Positions 33,001 through 46,100 are shown, counted from the stretch's first letter. The stretch is DNA of 64,000 bases from Halichoerus grypus (GCF_964656455.1 NC_135719.1:73272283-73336282), one strand, 5' to 3'. The notes: a model not told the origin generated them from the letters alone. Translations and numbers: made by a program.

Positions 33001-35985
33001 AATGTCTTAGGTTAGATATAAAACTTTAAACAGATACAGCTTCCTAATTCTTTGTTATTCCTGAAAAGGAAAATTCTTCTAATGTGCTTTTCATTCCTCA
33101 TAGCAAGGCAGTGTGGAACTGGGGGAAGGATTATTCAGAAATCAAGTCCATATTATCTACTTTTGTTGTTGTTGTCTTTTAGATTTGTGTCTACTGAAGG
33201 GAAGACTTTAAAAGAAGTCAAAATCATTCTGTTACCTAGTATTAAGGGGGTTGTATGCCCACCCACTGTACTTATTCTATTTAATGTGAATATATTTTTT
33301 AAGTACCTAAAAGGATAATGCTCATTTTGTGTGCCTCATCAAAAGAAACAGAACAAGGAGGCAACAGAAATATGGAATTTAGCAAACCATTCAAAGCTTA
33401 TGGTGAAACCCGTCGTTTGCAAGAAAACCAACCAAATCATTAAGCCTTTTTTCTTCTACAAATCCTCCATCATATTTTTTTACCTTAATTTTGCAATGTT
33501 AAAAAAAAGTGAAATACACACTTAAGCAGAAATAACTTTTAAAAAACCCTATATTTTAAAAAGATGGTCACAATAGATTGAAACATTAGGGAAAAAACAG
33601 CTTCAAGCATCTCACTGGAAATCCTTTTGTAATGGCTAGTGTAGGTGGCAAATTGATCATTTTGGGGGAGTAGAGGAACGGGAGGCTACAGCGATCTGCC
33701 GGCTAATTTATTTGTTTTGCTGCGTTTGAGTCAGACACCCTCTTATTAGGGAACAGCTTTCAAAGCAGTTGTGATGGACACTGATCTTGAGCCTGGTAGG
33801 AGCTTTGCTTGGGGTTATAAAACGAGAACACTGCAGGGTTTGGTACTAAATATCCTTAACCCCATTTACAATATTCCATAGAAGTAAGGAGACACTGAGT
33901 TAGGAGTAAATGGGGGAAAAGTTCTCTGTCTCTCTCTTAAGTGCAAGAGAAATCTCCAGATTCACATGAGTAATTTTCAGCTGTGTATTATGCTCCTGAA
34001 GTAACCTCTTCATTCCCATTGTTTTAGTGTGAAATCATTTCCTCGGGAGATAATTAGAGTTGCTCCATTTATTACATTAAATGATTAGCATGCACTTGAA
34101 ATGATCCAGTGTATTTTCCTTTATTGCTGATGACTCTTAAATATGGGCCTCTATTCGTAATGGATAAATTAAGGTTGTCTTGGCTCTTTGTAGCTGACTC
34201 TGTAGCCAAACAAGAGAGACTTTCTTTTCCAAACATAGGCCAGGTGTGCAATGGCTGAGGTCTAGGTCTGAAGAGATTCTATTCATATAGATGTCCCACC
34301 TGCTTCAACAAAGAGCTCGATAGCACTGCTTAAAGGGTTTCTCTCCCAACCCCCTTAATAAAAATGCTTTTAATGACAGTACTTTATCTGGCATTACTCA
34401 TCCTATGTGTGGAATAAGTAAGTTTAACATAAAGAGACCCAAGATCGCATTTCAAGAAAGTACCTCACAGGAAAGGCATGCACATTATCTGAGTAAGCAG
34501 TATGCCCTACAAAGCCATGGAAAAATGATATTTTAAGAATTACCAAATATAGATTTCGTCTGAATGCAAGTGCTTCTTGTTGTCTTTGAACTAGCCTGGT
34601 TGTGTAGCTGACAGAGACATCCAAAAAATCCACTGGAAAGTTTGGATCAAGTTGACAATGCATGTTAAATCGGCACCATTGCATAAATAGAGAAATGGGA
34701 AAGAAATTGGTGCATTTTGTAGTTAATTTTATATACTCAGATTTTCAGTAAATGATAATAAGTGGGAAAATTTAAGCATGATGTTAGAAAAATTTAAACC
34801 AGTATTTAGCTAAAAGATGTAAACATGCACAGACGTAAGGACTAACCATGATGAGGATTTAACCAGTTTCACATTTGTCCACTCTGTCTAAATAGGTGTT
34901 GATATTTAATAAATTTCAACATAAGAGACAGAATTTTACATAAAAAGAAAAAGAATTTCAAAGGAAATCATAAAAAAATTCCTACAAACTTCAAATAGTT
35001 TTATATATTTTGAGGATGAGATTATTTTTTCTTCCTCCTAGGCATGATTCAGAGCTCTGTCACTCTGTCTTTATTGATTTGTTTATGTACTTACTGTGTT
35101 CTAATAGCATTGTTATTTTCAAGAAGACACAGAGTTACCGTGGGAGGTTTATAATGCACGGCAACAGCTGGAGAATTAGAAAAAGAAGAAAAGAGGCGTG
35201 GGGTGTGAGGTCAAGACTAGGTAGCTTTACATTTTGGCAACAGTGATCCCTTCACCCCAGAAGGAGTGAGGCCATTTGGATTTCCACACCCTGTTTTCTC
35301 AGGTATAGTGACTAGAAGAACAAGTTACCAGAAATCCGGTATTCCCTTAGCAAGTGCGAAGAGGAATTTAATACTTCTCTCATATAACTCGTTTACTACT
35401 CCTCTCTTATAATTCATCTTCCAGGAATGATCACATAAATTCTCTGTAAACAATAGCTAGCATTTTACTATCACACAGCCAGATAAAAAGCACTCATGGA
35501 AAAGGTCTTTGTATCTGAACTATGATCTTGAGAAGGGAGGCCTGTCAGTACTTAGTCAAACAATACTTTATGTTCCTTCTTGTACTAGAGCAAGAACAAC
35601 AGCAGACTCTATATTTGTGCTTTATTTTCTGGGGGTAGTTTTAGCTTTGCAAGCAATCTGAGCAACTATACAGAGTTTCTTATTAAATGTTATTTAAATG
35701 TAATCAATTAAAAATGATAATGCTCTGGTTAAATATCTAAATAACCTTAAATAATCTTGGTATATTCCTCGTCATTTAGACAGATGAAAACTTTGCATAT
35801 TTAATCGTTTGTATTATAGCAAAATGCTACTGGGTTCTGACTGAGGCATGCTGACTTTGGGAAAACATGGTTTCTGAAGATCCACTGTATAATGACATTC
35901 TCTCTGCATACATTCCACATTGTCTACCCGAAACGCCCTCCTACTAACATTTACTCAGATGGGACACATCAGTATAGGAGAGCAG
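27001..35985. other. Repeat-poor noncoding block, first part
   Basis: No Can-SINE or L1 and no clear ancient SINE was seen across about 9 kb. T/A runs lie at 27600-27660. Several sub-stretches (about 27890-28240, 29200-29570, 30300-30560, 31540-31800, 32050-32480, 34010-34110) have mixed composition, scattered CpG and TAAT/ATTA homeobox-like words, as conserved noncoding DNA often does. Frames such as 29207-29569 (-), 30060-30281 (+) and 32153-32470 (+) are open by chance as far as I can tell: no domain, no start context and no splice sites that convince me. Confidence 0.45.
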
Positions 35986-36135
35986 AGAGTTTTCTAGATC
36001 ATCTAGTCATTTTTTAATGTAAAGAGTGACCAGGATCCACAGATATGCAGGGATTTGTCTGGACACACACAGTGGTGATGTTAGGACTTCTACCAGCCCC
36101 TAACTATGTTCAGTGTTCTTTCTACTTCACAGTAA
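35986..36135 (-). repeat. MIR-like old SINE fragment
   Basis: CTAGATCATCTAGTCATTTT, GATATGCAGGGATTTGTCTG, GGACACACACAGTGGTGATG and TTAGGACTTCTACCAGCCCC follow the order of an old mammalian SINE (ATCTAGTCCAACCCCCTCAT, AGTGACTTGCCCAAGGTCAC, GGACTAGAACCCAGG). The match is moderate. Confidence 0.5.
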
Positions 36136-38539
36136 AACAGAATCCAACAGAAAAATATCTGAAATGCCTCCTTCAGTTTCCATTTCTAGTGGGAAATGTT
36201 ATTTACAAATAGGGAATTGGGAGCAATCCAGTATAATTAGGCATGATCCTTATTGATTGACCAAATATGATTTTATTCTATGCAACATGGATTTTATTTA
36301 AATTATTTTAAATGGATAATGGCCAAATTATATTAACCTTTAGCTAACCAGACCAAAGGATCTGTGGAAGATGGCAAATTCAATTAATATAAAGGTGTTG
36401 GCAGTCTATTTATAGTAAAGGTATTTTTAATTTCTTTCAGAACTTCTGAGAGCACTGTCAATGCATGGCGTTCTGAATTGGAGGAGGCATATTATCCTGA
36501 AAGAGTACTGTAATGTTGTTTAGCTCTGACAGGAGAATTCTCAGGGTAAGGATGCTTGAAAGTCTTTATCAGTGTCCTTATAGGAGAAATGATCCACTTG
36601 CAAATGATGGAGATGGAGGATAGGTTTAAATTGCATTTCTTTTTATAACTTCGTGAATTTCTTTTTAGTGTATGTCTCTTTCAAAAGATGAAGTTATAAC
36701 GGTACTAATATTAGTGGTGTGGAAGGTTACAATGCCTGAACACCATCTCTCTCAAACATTTATTCCATTTAAAACAAAAATACCTGATAGCATTTCCATT
36801 ATTCACAAGAAATCACACAATATAATGGTTTCTAGCACTCCTTTTGTAATAGCTTATTTAAATACTTGGGGCTGCAATTCACATTTCCACTTTGTTCAGA
36901 CTTCACAGAAATACTTTATTCAATTGATCACATTTTTATTCTTTATTGTACTCTAAATCGCCTTTGATTTCTTAGAACACCAGAAATAAAAATCAAGTCT
37001 CTAGTCATGTAAAATAAAAAATTCTTCCCTGGGCATTTACTTAAAGACAAAGTAAAAACAAAAACCAAACCAAACCAAACAAAGTAATAAATACAAAAAA
37101 AAAAAAAAGAAAAAGAAAAAAATACTTCCTGACCAATAATCTAACAACAATTAAAGTGTTTTATGGAAAAGGGGGACAGCTATGTTCTATGGATTGTTTT
37201 ATATTTTAGAAATTTGATATTTTGTGAAGATAGGCTTTTCTTGGGTGGAAATTTTATTTCAGCAATCTTTGTGATATTAGACATTTGTGAAGACAACCAG
37301 AAACCTCAGTTGATGCTTTTAGTGATTGATTGAATCAGATTGAAGATAACCCTACCCCCCAAAATAAATCTCATAAATATACATGAAATCACAAAAACTG
37401 GCTAAAGTATTAAAATAAGCTTGTGTTTCAGCAGTGTTTTAAATTTAAAGAAGAATGACTATAGCCACTGCAGTTGACACATCAGGATGGCATAACTTCT
37501 CTTTATAAAAAACTTTATCCTAGAATGTATCCTAGAAAAATCTTGAAATCACTTCAGGGCACTTGTAGAGAAAAAAGAGAAATAAAGCTAAAAAACTCAA
37601 TGGTAACATAATATGTATTAAGTTTTTTTTCAAAGATGCTCTTAATCTTGCCTTTATGCAAATAAGAGAAAGTCTGTTAAAATTAATCCACCGAACAAGA
37701 GCAATTCAGTTACCACAATGAAGGTGACATGAGCTGCCAAGAGAGAGGAATTCAGACTCCGGGGCTGGTACAGTTTGCTTTTTTCTCCGAGTCCGTCCCA
37801 GGTGAAAATGAAGCACCTGTAGTGGCATATGGGGTATTTGACTTTATTATGATAGTGCTGCAGCCCCTAAAGGAAAGATTCATGGAAACATACCAGTGTG
37901 TGTCTTGATATAATAGAAGTAAAAGACTCCACTGTTACAATACATAATTTAACTATGCAAATACAGACCTAGGTGTGCAGTGATTTATCCATTTGCAGTA
38001 GCTTGAAATTCTTTGAGAGGATTTTAAAAGACTTTATTGTCTAAAAATGAATATTTATAATGCTTTAAGGACAGTGGTTACTTAACAGCTAGCTGTAATG
38101 TTTGGAATCAATAAAGAATGAAATGAAAAAACATATTTAGAAAAACTTCCAAGTGGGTTTTGGAGAGATTCTGTGAAGACATGCATCAAATTACTTGAAT
38201 TGATATAACTCCTTTTAAAGTATGATACCTGCATGTATATTTCTCATATATATGTATGTACATGTACATAAAACCTATGTAGGTTGAGTTTTATTCAGAT
38301 ATCCTCAATGGCAATTAAGGTACTCTACTATTTATTGTTCATTTTTCTTTAGTCCTGGGAAACTAAAATATTTCTTTTAAGATCATGTGAAAATGTTTTT
38401 ATATATTGAAACAGAAACATCAAAATTCATTAAGAACAAAGCTCTGGCATATTAATCTGTCTGCCAGTTCTCAGCTTAGTGTGAATTCATCTGTTTGTAA
38501 GTCTTGAAAGTAGATATCAAAATAGAAATGCTCAGTAAT
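36136..38539. other. Repeat-poor AT-rich noncoding DNA
   Basis: Contains an A-rich patch at 37055-37122, with AAACC repeats and then a long A run. No gene is visible. The frame 36672-36956 is unsupported. 37650-37830 is less AT-rich and may be conserved. Confidence 0.45.
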
Positions 38540-38583
38540 GATTTTGGTAGTATTTTTTTTTTTTTTTTGATTTCGGTAGTATT
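38540..38583 (-). mobile_element. Tail-only retrotransposition scar: T14 between 15-bp direct repeats
   Basis: GATTTTGGTAGTATT (38540-38554) and GATTTCGGTAGTATT (38569-38583) differ at one base and enclose only fourteen T (38555-38568). This is the structure left when an L1-driven insertion copies nothing but the poly(A) tail: a TSD around a bare homopolymer. Simple local duplication is the alternative. Confidence 0.7.
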
Positions 38584-41530
38584 AACCAACTCGCCTTTTA
38601 TTAAAAGCACAAAGCTTGATAATCTTGCGATATCTGTGATCTGAGTAAACTGATCGGTAAATTAGAAAAGCAGTTTTCCTTCCCACATTTTATCCTAAAT
38701 CTATATGAAGAAGCATCCATTACTTGCAAAGTTTCAAATGTTATTTGATTTATATGCACTTGAAAGAAAGATTTCCCCTTGAAACAACGAGGACAAAATG
38801 TCCAAAGACATGGTAAATATATAGTTTCTTAATTGCAAAGCCAAAATAGATTACACACAGCCTTGCAAAAATCTAAGACATCTGCTTTGTTTGAGGCAAG
38901 AAGAAAGACATCTGGGGGCTTGAATGTTTCTTTGTGACCTGCTCCAGTGTGAGTAACCTTGTAGTTAACTAGGCATTTAGTCAAGTCCCAGAAAGATCAT
39001 TGCCTGGACTCTGCCTCAGAGGCTGATGGGGACCCAGGCCAAAGCCGAAATGTCATCCCCAAAAGATCACTGAAGCCAGGCAATTGGGGTGGAAGTGTCG
39101 TAACTGGGGCAATGTAATACCAGCCATCAACCATCTCTCTCCCTGGCAATCACAGACCTACACACGTGAAATAATCGATGGGGCAGAAAAAAATTTTTTT
39201 TGAATCTAAAAATAAAAATGTCAGCACCAAATCTTCTAGAATCATTTTGTTTTCTGACTAATTTGTAATTCTATTATTATTTTCAAATCTCCTTAAATGC
39301 TGGGGTCTTTTGTCATGCAGGAAACCTCTGGTGATTTCATATGGCATTGATGGAATAAATTCACATTAAAAAAATTTCAATTGTGGGCTTCTGCAATTAC
39401 ATTTGACTTCTCTAACTGCAAAGAAGCCACAATAAAGTAGCTCTTCTACTGTTTGATTATATTCCTGGGTACTGTTAATGTGTGTTCAGTGTAGCACAAA
39501 GTGGTTTATTTGTTCAAAGCTGCGTCCTTGATGTTTGGGTTTGCTTGTTCATCGGCCAAAATGAGCACCCTTCTCCTGGTGTTCCCATTCCCTGTGTGAC
39601 TTTGTAACGGAGTCCAGATGCAGTACGGGTGCTTGCGCTGCTTGACAAAAAAAAAAAAAAAAAAATCTAAACCCCCCAACTGCCTGAGAGTTGTTGATAA
39701 ATCTTTCCATTGGAATTATACTTGTCTAAATGGCAGAGATACAAGATTCACTTTTTATTCAGTATTTGAATGCGCGGACGGCACATTTAATTGCTCCCCA
39801 TAGGCAGGAATTTGGCAGCGAGAAAGCGCGTTTTAATCGGTCTGTCTAGCTATATTTTAAAACACCCCTTACCACAGTGCCTGCATATTTGTGTTGGCAT
39901 TAACAGAACAAAAATGTGTATTGGACTTGAAAGGTGTTTTGATCGTAGGTAAACACATTTATTTTTCACCTGATTCTGTTTTCTGTACTTACTGTGCCAA
40001 AAAGGCAGCCGAGAGGGTGGTGCTTGCATTAGGGGGAACTAAGAACTGAGGATTTTATTTCTCAAGTACTGCCTCTAGAATGTGGGTTAGTTTAATTAAG
40101 CTACAAAATACCCAGTGGTGGAGTTTAGAAAACAGACCCAAGAGTAGAAAAGAGAGGTTTTTGTCCTTAGCTAGCAAAGCAGCTGCAAATGAGCTAATGA
40201 ACCAGCTGCTTTACTTTAAAAATATTTGATTTCCTTGATTAAAAGGGTGATTCTCTTTATATGTTCATCATCACTCTGTGAAAAGTATGAGTATAACATG
40301 TGGCTGATTCTCCAGTGTATAGAAACATAGTATCAATAGCTGGACTACAGATTTTCATAAGCACCACAATATTGAAATTGAGTGTTGTTTTATGAACAAG
40401 ATCAAGAACAGTTAAATTGGAAAACTTTTTGTATTCCTTTGGGGAAGCACTTTTTCCTGATCTCTCTCTTAGATCATAGAAAGACCTCTTTCACTGTAAA
40501 AATGCCCTGATATTCAAATATCTTACTTTTGACATCTCTCATGTTGTAAATTGTTTCTACTTTTTTCAAAATAGCATCTCGCTTGTATCCTGCACTTTAC
40601 TTTGAAAGCTCCTTCTCATGCTTGTCTTGTTTTGAAATAACATGGATTCTTGAGGCAGGCAAACTGAGTTATGATATAGGGCCTTCTCCTTACCCGTTCT
40701 AGCTCTTAGACACACTTAACTCCCCTGTAGCCAGCTTTTTCCCAGTGACCTTATCTGGCCACTCACCTTGCAGATTAAAACACAGTCAGATCATTTGGCC
40801 TATATTCAAGGCAACTGTTGTCTCCTTCCCTGAAATGACATAGCATTTGTTAGTTTGCATCAATTTTTTAAAAACGTCAGTAGTATGTGATAACAGAAAA
40901 CAAAGTTTTCTGCTTTGTCAGGAAATTAACAATGTACCAAAATAAAAACAAGTACTAACAGCCTGCTGTGCAAGGAGATGCTGGAAGCAAGCAAAATTGA
41001 GGCTGTTGCCTTGACAGTTGAGAGAGCAGGTTCTTGAGGAAGGGGGAAAAAAGGATTTTTCTATAAATTTTAAGAATTTTTCCCAATTATGTCTCTGAAA
41101 AGAATACTTTTCTAATGTTTAAGAGCGGTATCCTCTATTACCACACTTATTATAGCGAAATGTAGGAATGCATGAGTGGTGGGTGTTTTGTTGTGACATC
41201 TGAACTATTTGTAAATATTGTTCACAGCTTTCTTAGCATATTTTAGCGAGGCAACATTTCAGGAAAGTATAATTTATTGCACATGATATAGATGGTGAGC
41301 TTCCCAACCCATTTGTTGTAGATGTGTTTGTACAAAAGAACACTGACACCAGGCATATTAGATTAAAGTAGCAGATTTCTGTCTGTGGGTCTGGAGTCCC
41401 TGTAGCGGTTGCTCTGCCTTTCTAAAAACATCAGTGAGGCCAAGAGATCCATCCCAAATAGTGTAGTACCAGCACGGTTGGGGAAAGAGTACATTTATCT
41501 CTATTACTGTACCATGTTTACTTTTTGTAT
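38584..41530. other. Repeat-poor noncoding block, second part, with a CpG-bearing patch
   Basis: An A20-type run is at 39646-39665. The stretch 39740-39850 carries at least six CpG sites in otherwise AT-rich DNA (for example GCGCGGACGGCAC and CGAGAAAGCGCG), together with CATTTAATTG and TTTTAATCGG homeobox-like words. No exon is recognised. The frame 39618-39803 starts upstream of the A run and is not supported. Confidence 0.45.
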
Positions 41531-41533
41531 TTA

Positions 41534-41620
41534 TGTGTGTGTGTGGGTGTGTATGCACCTGTGTGTGTATGCATGCATGTGTATGTATGTGTGTGTGTTT
41601 GTGTGTATGTACGTATTTTT
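41534..41620 (+). repeat. Imperfect TG-rich microsatellite
   Basis: TG units are interspersed with TATGCATGCATG and TGTATGTATG variants, giving alternating purine-pyrimidine DNA of about 85 bp. The opposing frames 41358-41672, 41409-41702 and 41525-41734 cross it and encode only low-complexity VCVCV/HTHTH-type peptides. Confidence 0.9.
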
Positions 41621-42104
41621 GCCCAGGCAAGCTCCTGTGATTGTGGCATGCAACCTCAACTCCACTTTGCATGGTATTTTCTTTTTTTCATTTCCCACAT
41701 GAAAAAAAAAAACATATACAGCCTTTGCCTATGATGCCTTATTTGGCTTTGTCTTATTCTTTTAAATTATCCTCAGAGAGAGATAAAGGTCTTAGAGGAA
41801 GTGTTAAGATGCTCTCTTTTTCTTCTCTCTTCCCTGCCCACTTTAAGTGACAACGAAAACAAGTTCTACTTTAGCTAGTTTGTTTGTTTTTTAAGCTGTC
41901 GTATTTTTTGGAAGAAAAAAGAGTTGGGACTATTTTGAAAAGTTGCTTTGTTTTCAGAATACAAGTGAATTATTTGGGAAGTAAAGCCTGTTTGTTTTCA
42001 ATACAGGAAGTCTTGGCAAACTTGATCCCCCTCCCCTCCTCTTCTCTTCCTCCTCCTCCTTGTATAATGGGGAATTATTAGCTCAACTTCATTTGAAAAG
42101 CCCT
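41621..42104. other. Unique noncoding DNA
   Basis: A short A11 run lies at 41702-41712, and a CCTCCTCCTCCT patch at about 42045-42060. Nothing else is recognised. Confidence 0.5.
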
Positions 42105-42335
42105 AATGATTGAGTGCCTACTGGGTTTCAGCCCTGTAATAGTAACTTTACAGTAGTGCTGTGAGGTAAGTGGGGATTATCCCCATTTTACAGAGGTGGA
42201 AACTAAGACTAAAAGAGTGGAAATAACTTGTCCAAGAGCCCACGGCCGGTCAGAGGCATGCCAGAGTGTGAATCTCAGGTTGTTTGACTTCAGAGCTGAT
42301 GCCCTTTTCCCTCTACCACAATGCCTTTGAAGTAA
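42105..42335 (-). repeat. MIR SINE (antisense), long copy
   Basis: TGATTGAGTGCCTACTGGGT, GGGGATTATCCCCATTTTAC, AGAGGTGGAAACTAAGACTA, ATAACTTGTCCAAGAGCCCA and GCCAGAGTGTGAATCTCAGG follow reverse-complemented MIR over almost its whole length. Confidence 0.85.
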
Positions 42336-42359
42336 AGGTAAATGTGGCATTCATTTTTA

Positions 42360-42545
42360 TGGTGGAGCAGTTACCAGCCATGCCTGTGAATCGGAATCAG
42401 CTCTGCGGAATGTTAAAAAAATTCAAATGCTAGATTTCCACTCCTGAAAATCTCATTCAGTAGATTTAGGGTGAGAAACTGACATCCGTGTTTTTTGAAA
42501 CACCACAGGTTTCTGATGCCCAGCATTAAGAGCCACAGGCATAGA
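42360..42545 (+). repeat. MER5A-like DNA transposon remnant
   Basis: GAATCGGAATCAGCTCTGCG, TAGATTTCCACTCCTGAAAA, CTCATTCAGTAGATTTAGGG, GAAACACCACAGGTTTCTGA and AAGAGCCACAGGCAT match MER5A in order (TCAGAATCACCTGGAGGG, TGATTCAGTAGGTCTGGGG, TGAGAACCACTG). Length of about 186 bp fits. Confidence 0.75.
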
Positions 42546-43020
42546 GTGTCCCTCCCTCTCTCCCGGATAGTAATAAGACAGTTCTGGTAAGACAGAGGAC
42601 ATTTGTGTTAAGTTGGCACCAGATGCAGTATTTGTTGGTTCTTAATGGAGCTGATACATGGATCCATCTAAGTTTCCATTCTTTTTCATTCCTTTTTTTG
42701 GAATAGATAATCCAGAATGGCCACTGATAAATCCTGGTAGAATGGCAGGTAGTATTGTTTTTAGAGGCATTTTAATCTGTTAAGGGTAACAACCAGCACA
42801 AGCGAAATGATGACCTGTGGGTTGAGGACACATACCAAGTCACTCATTAAAGAAGTAACTTTGCAATTTCCTTAGCTAAGGATATTTGTTTACTTTATAT
42901 CATTCTCAGAGGTTTTGAGAGTCCACACCTGATTCTCAGTGGCATCAATATCAGTCTTAGGAGCTCTGGGTGAGAAAGCCTTGTTTGCCTAGTGAATTCA
43001 AATTTGCTATTCAGTTCACT
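42546..43020. other. Unique noncoding DNA
   Basis: No gene or repeat recognised. Confidence 0.5.
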
Positions 43021-43035
43021 GATTTCATATGATAT

Positions 43036-43145
43036 ATTTTTAAAAATATTTATTTAAGTAATCTCTACACCCAACATAGGGCTTGAACTCATGACCCCGA
43101 GATCAGGAGTCACATGCTTTTCAGACTGAACAAGCCAGGCACCCC
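43036..43145 (-). mobile_element. Older carnivoran SINE, minus strand
   Basis: TATTTATTTAAGTAATCTCT, ACACCCAACATAGGGCTTGA, ACTCATGACCCCGAGATCAG and GCCAGGCACCCC have the same build as the SINE at 5449. The flanks GATTTCATATGATAT (43021-43035) and AATTTCATATAATAT (43146-43160) form a TSD with two differences, so the copy is fairly old. Confidence 0.92.
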
Positions 43146-43160
43146 AATTTCATATAATAT

Positions 43161-46100
43161 TAAAATGAAGACCAACTAGAGCCCTTCTTCAAACTACCTA
43201 GAAGTCTTGTGCATAGCTTACAGTATGCATTACTAAATCATACACAGTTTCAATAGCACCATTCATGCCCTGTTTATACCTGCTTCTGGCATTGAACCAT
43301 CATAAATGCTATAGTGTACCCCTGTAATGAATTTTCTGAAAATAGGCTAAAATACTTCTTTTCTACAGTCTTTCAGCTAATGGTTTGTGCCAATAAATTG
43401 ACTACCGTGTAGAAACCAGCAGGATATGAAAATGATCAGCTTATGGCTTACTAAAACTGGAAAAATGACACATATTGCTGATTTCATTTACCTGAGAACA
43501 CCTCCCAAGTCTCACAAACCATTTGCAGGCATTTTGCCATCAATGAATATAACTGATCTCACGAGGATTACCCAAATAACAATGCAGAAAAACATCATTA
43601 GGGAAATCTGATCTCAGCCCCAAAGTCTATTTACCAAGCATTATCGAAATTAAATTAAAATGGAAGTACTTTTTAAAAGTCAGTAGCGCAAAGGTCTTAT
43701 TCCTAGTCTGATACATGCATTTGCTGTCTTATAAAATAAAATTTGCTCTTTAATGAAATATTCCTGGCATTTTCAAATGACATGCTTGTGCACATCCTCT
43801 ACACATGTCTTAGTTAAAAACACTATTCAGTGAGTTTTTACAATGAAAATGTTCCATCCCACTCTTTACCTCCTTTTGCTGGTGCCTCACCCCCTACCTG
43901 CCCAGAAACAAAGGCGTAAATGCTGAAGCAGCCGAGACACATCTATCGCTCTAACAGAGAAGCAAGTGATTCTGCATGATTGTCCCTAATGGTACTAGCA
44001 TGATCTCTGCCTGGCTGAACCCAGCAAAGATTCAGTGATTCATGGATGACTTGCAAACGTTCCCTCTTGCTTTCTAAGTGCAAACATACATTGAAAAAGA
44101 CCCTCAGTTTATATATAAAGTATAAGCAGCAAAGGTGTGCTGTCTTAATTTTCAGTCTAACCCTCAAGACATCCTCCATGCCATCAGTATTAAAGCAGGA
44201 ACCAGGACTACATTTTCCTACTCGATAATAAGCTATGGAAGTTGCATGGGGTCGAGTCTCTAGGAAATCCCCTCTTTCTTTGAAAAAATGTCATTGGTAA
44301 GATAGGAGATTGGCACCACAATGAGCAAAATATAGTGCGGGCTGATACGCATTGTCAGGTAGAATTTGGTTTGAGACACTGACTTTTGTCTGCGTGGTGT
44401 CTCCGTTCCAAAGAAGATGGAAGATGCAAAATTGCAAGTTTCCAATCTCTGGTTAATGTGGTCTATACAACTGAATAATGTATAAGGAGATGTTCCTTTG
44501 ATAATGTCACAATTATTCATTGTACAGCCATAAACTCAAATATTCACATTAACAGCTAGGTATTATTTTTCTTCTCTGAAATTAAGTGAGCGGCATCAGT
44601 GGTCATAAATGAGAGCATTCATCAAAGGCGGAGCCATGGCAGAGGATTAAGAGAATGCTGATGAAGTGTCCAGATTCCCATAACTTGGAATGGAGCTGCA
44701 TTCAGCATTCCTTTATTATCCATCTGCCACATAACAAAAAGTCTCCTATATTTAATGCAGGTTTGCCCTAGGCCACGTAATAGGATTAGGAATAATTTCT
44801 ACAAATTTACAAAAACAAATCACATGGGAAGGCTTAGAATTTGCTAATAATTTCTCCATAGCTGGGAGATCAAAGGGTTGTAAGAGTTCCTAGCCAGGCG
44901 GTAGTTTGACCCTGGCCAGGCTTTTTTAATGAAAGGGTTAATCTTCTCCGAGGTGACCATAGAGGAGCAGATAGTGTGACCAAAGGCAGATTCAGGCCCC
45001 CAAAAAACAAGGAAGAAAATGGTCTGCAAAGTACAACAGCAAGAAAACATTTACAGAATCACACTACATTTTCTGGTCAGAAAAAATGAAACTGCAGAAT
45101 CTCATTGAAAGAGGCGAGACAAAGGAAGAGGGCTGGCTGAGAAACAAACCCAGGAAAGATCAAAACCCCTCACCATTGCCTTGAAGAAAAAAGGGAAATT
45201 AGGCTGCTTGCTTCTCCTTTTAAAGGTTGCCTCCTTTGTGGTCAGGTGAGGGCCACCGTCTCTTGTGCTCTCCCACTGTTCCTGTTGGTTTGGGAGGAGC
45301 AGCCCACCGGGCAGGGTCTACTGGCCCAGGAAGCCAAGGGCATTGTAAGGTGGTGCCATTTCAGGTACAACACTTTAGAGTAGGCGCATTGGGACAGAAA
45401 AATCATGAATTCTTATAAGGACTTGCCCCATTCTTAAAGGGAAATGAAAGTGAACAAAGGCATATTAAAAATAACGAGGGCAGCTAGGATGAATGGCTTT
45501 GCTCCAGTGTCTTCCAAGCTCTTTATTACTAATTTTGATGAGTGGCAACCTGTAGCCCAAATCTCCTGTCCTGCCTTATCTTCATCAGTGGCTGGAACAA
45601 TGTAGTCGGGCATGCACATGCCAAGAGCCCCATTTGCTCTTTTTCCTAGCAATGGTTAGGCAGCATGACTTGTTCTCAGGACATCCTGAACAGAGTGCTG
45701 TGTTTTTCCTTTATCTGTTGTGCCACTCATTGAACGGAGGGCTTAAATATAGAATCTGTCTGATGTAGAAGAGATGGTAAATAATTTCATAGTCTCTCTG
45801 AAGGGTGAGTTAGCTCTTTGATGGGGGTGAGAGGTTTCTGTTACTAAGCCTCTTAATCTGGGAGTTGATCCAGCGAGAGGAAGATCAAAGTTGCCTGCTC
45901 ACCCACTTCTATTACTTGTTGGTCCGTTAAGACTGAGGTAAAGCGCTTCTTAGAAAGCTCGCTAAAAAAGGTTGGCTAGAGAGAAAAGGAAGGAGGTTGA
46001 TTGAGAACATGGTAGTGGTAATCAAAATGATGATTTCAGAATGAGGGAAATTTGATTTTCGTTATTCCTTTCTTTTCCCTTCTAGCTCCTGAAGAAGCAG

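Noticed and set aside
39646..39665. A20 run as a retrocopy tail
   Set aside because: No TSD on its flanks and no candidate insert beside it; kept as a simple A run.
41358..41734. Cys/Val-rich and His/Thr-rich frames on both strands
   Set aside because: They translate the TG-rich microsatellite at 41534-41620.
44893..44917. Small GCCAGG/CCTGGC inverted repeat
   Set aside because: Six-base arms are expected by chance at this scale; no further pairing was seen.
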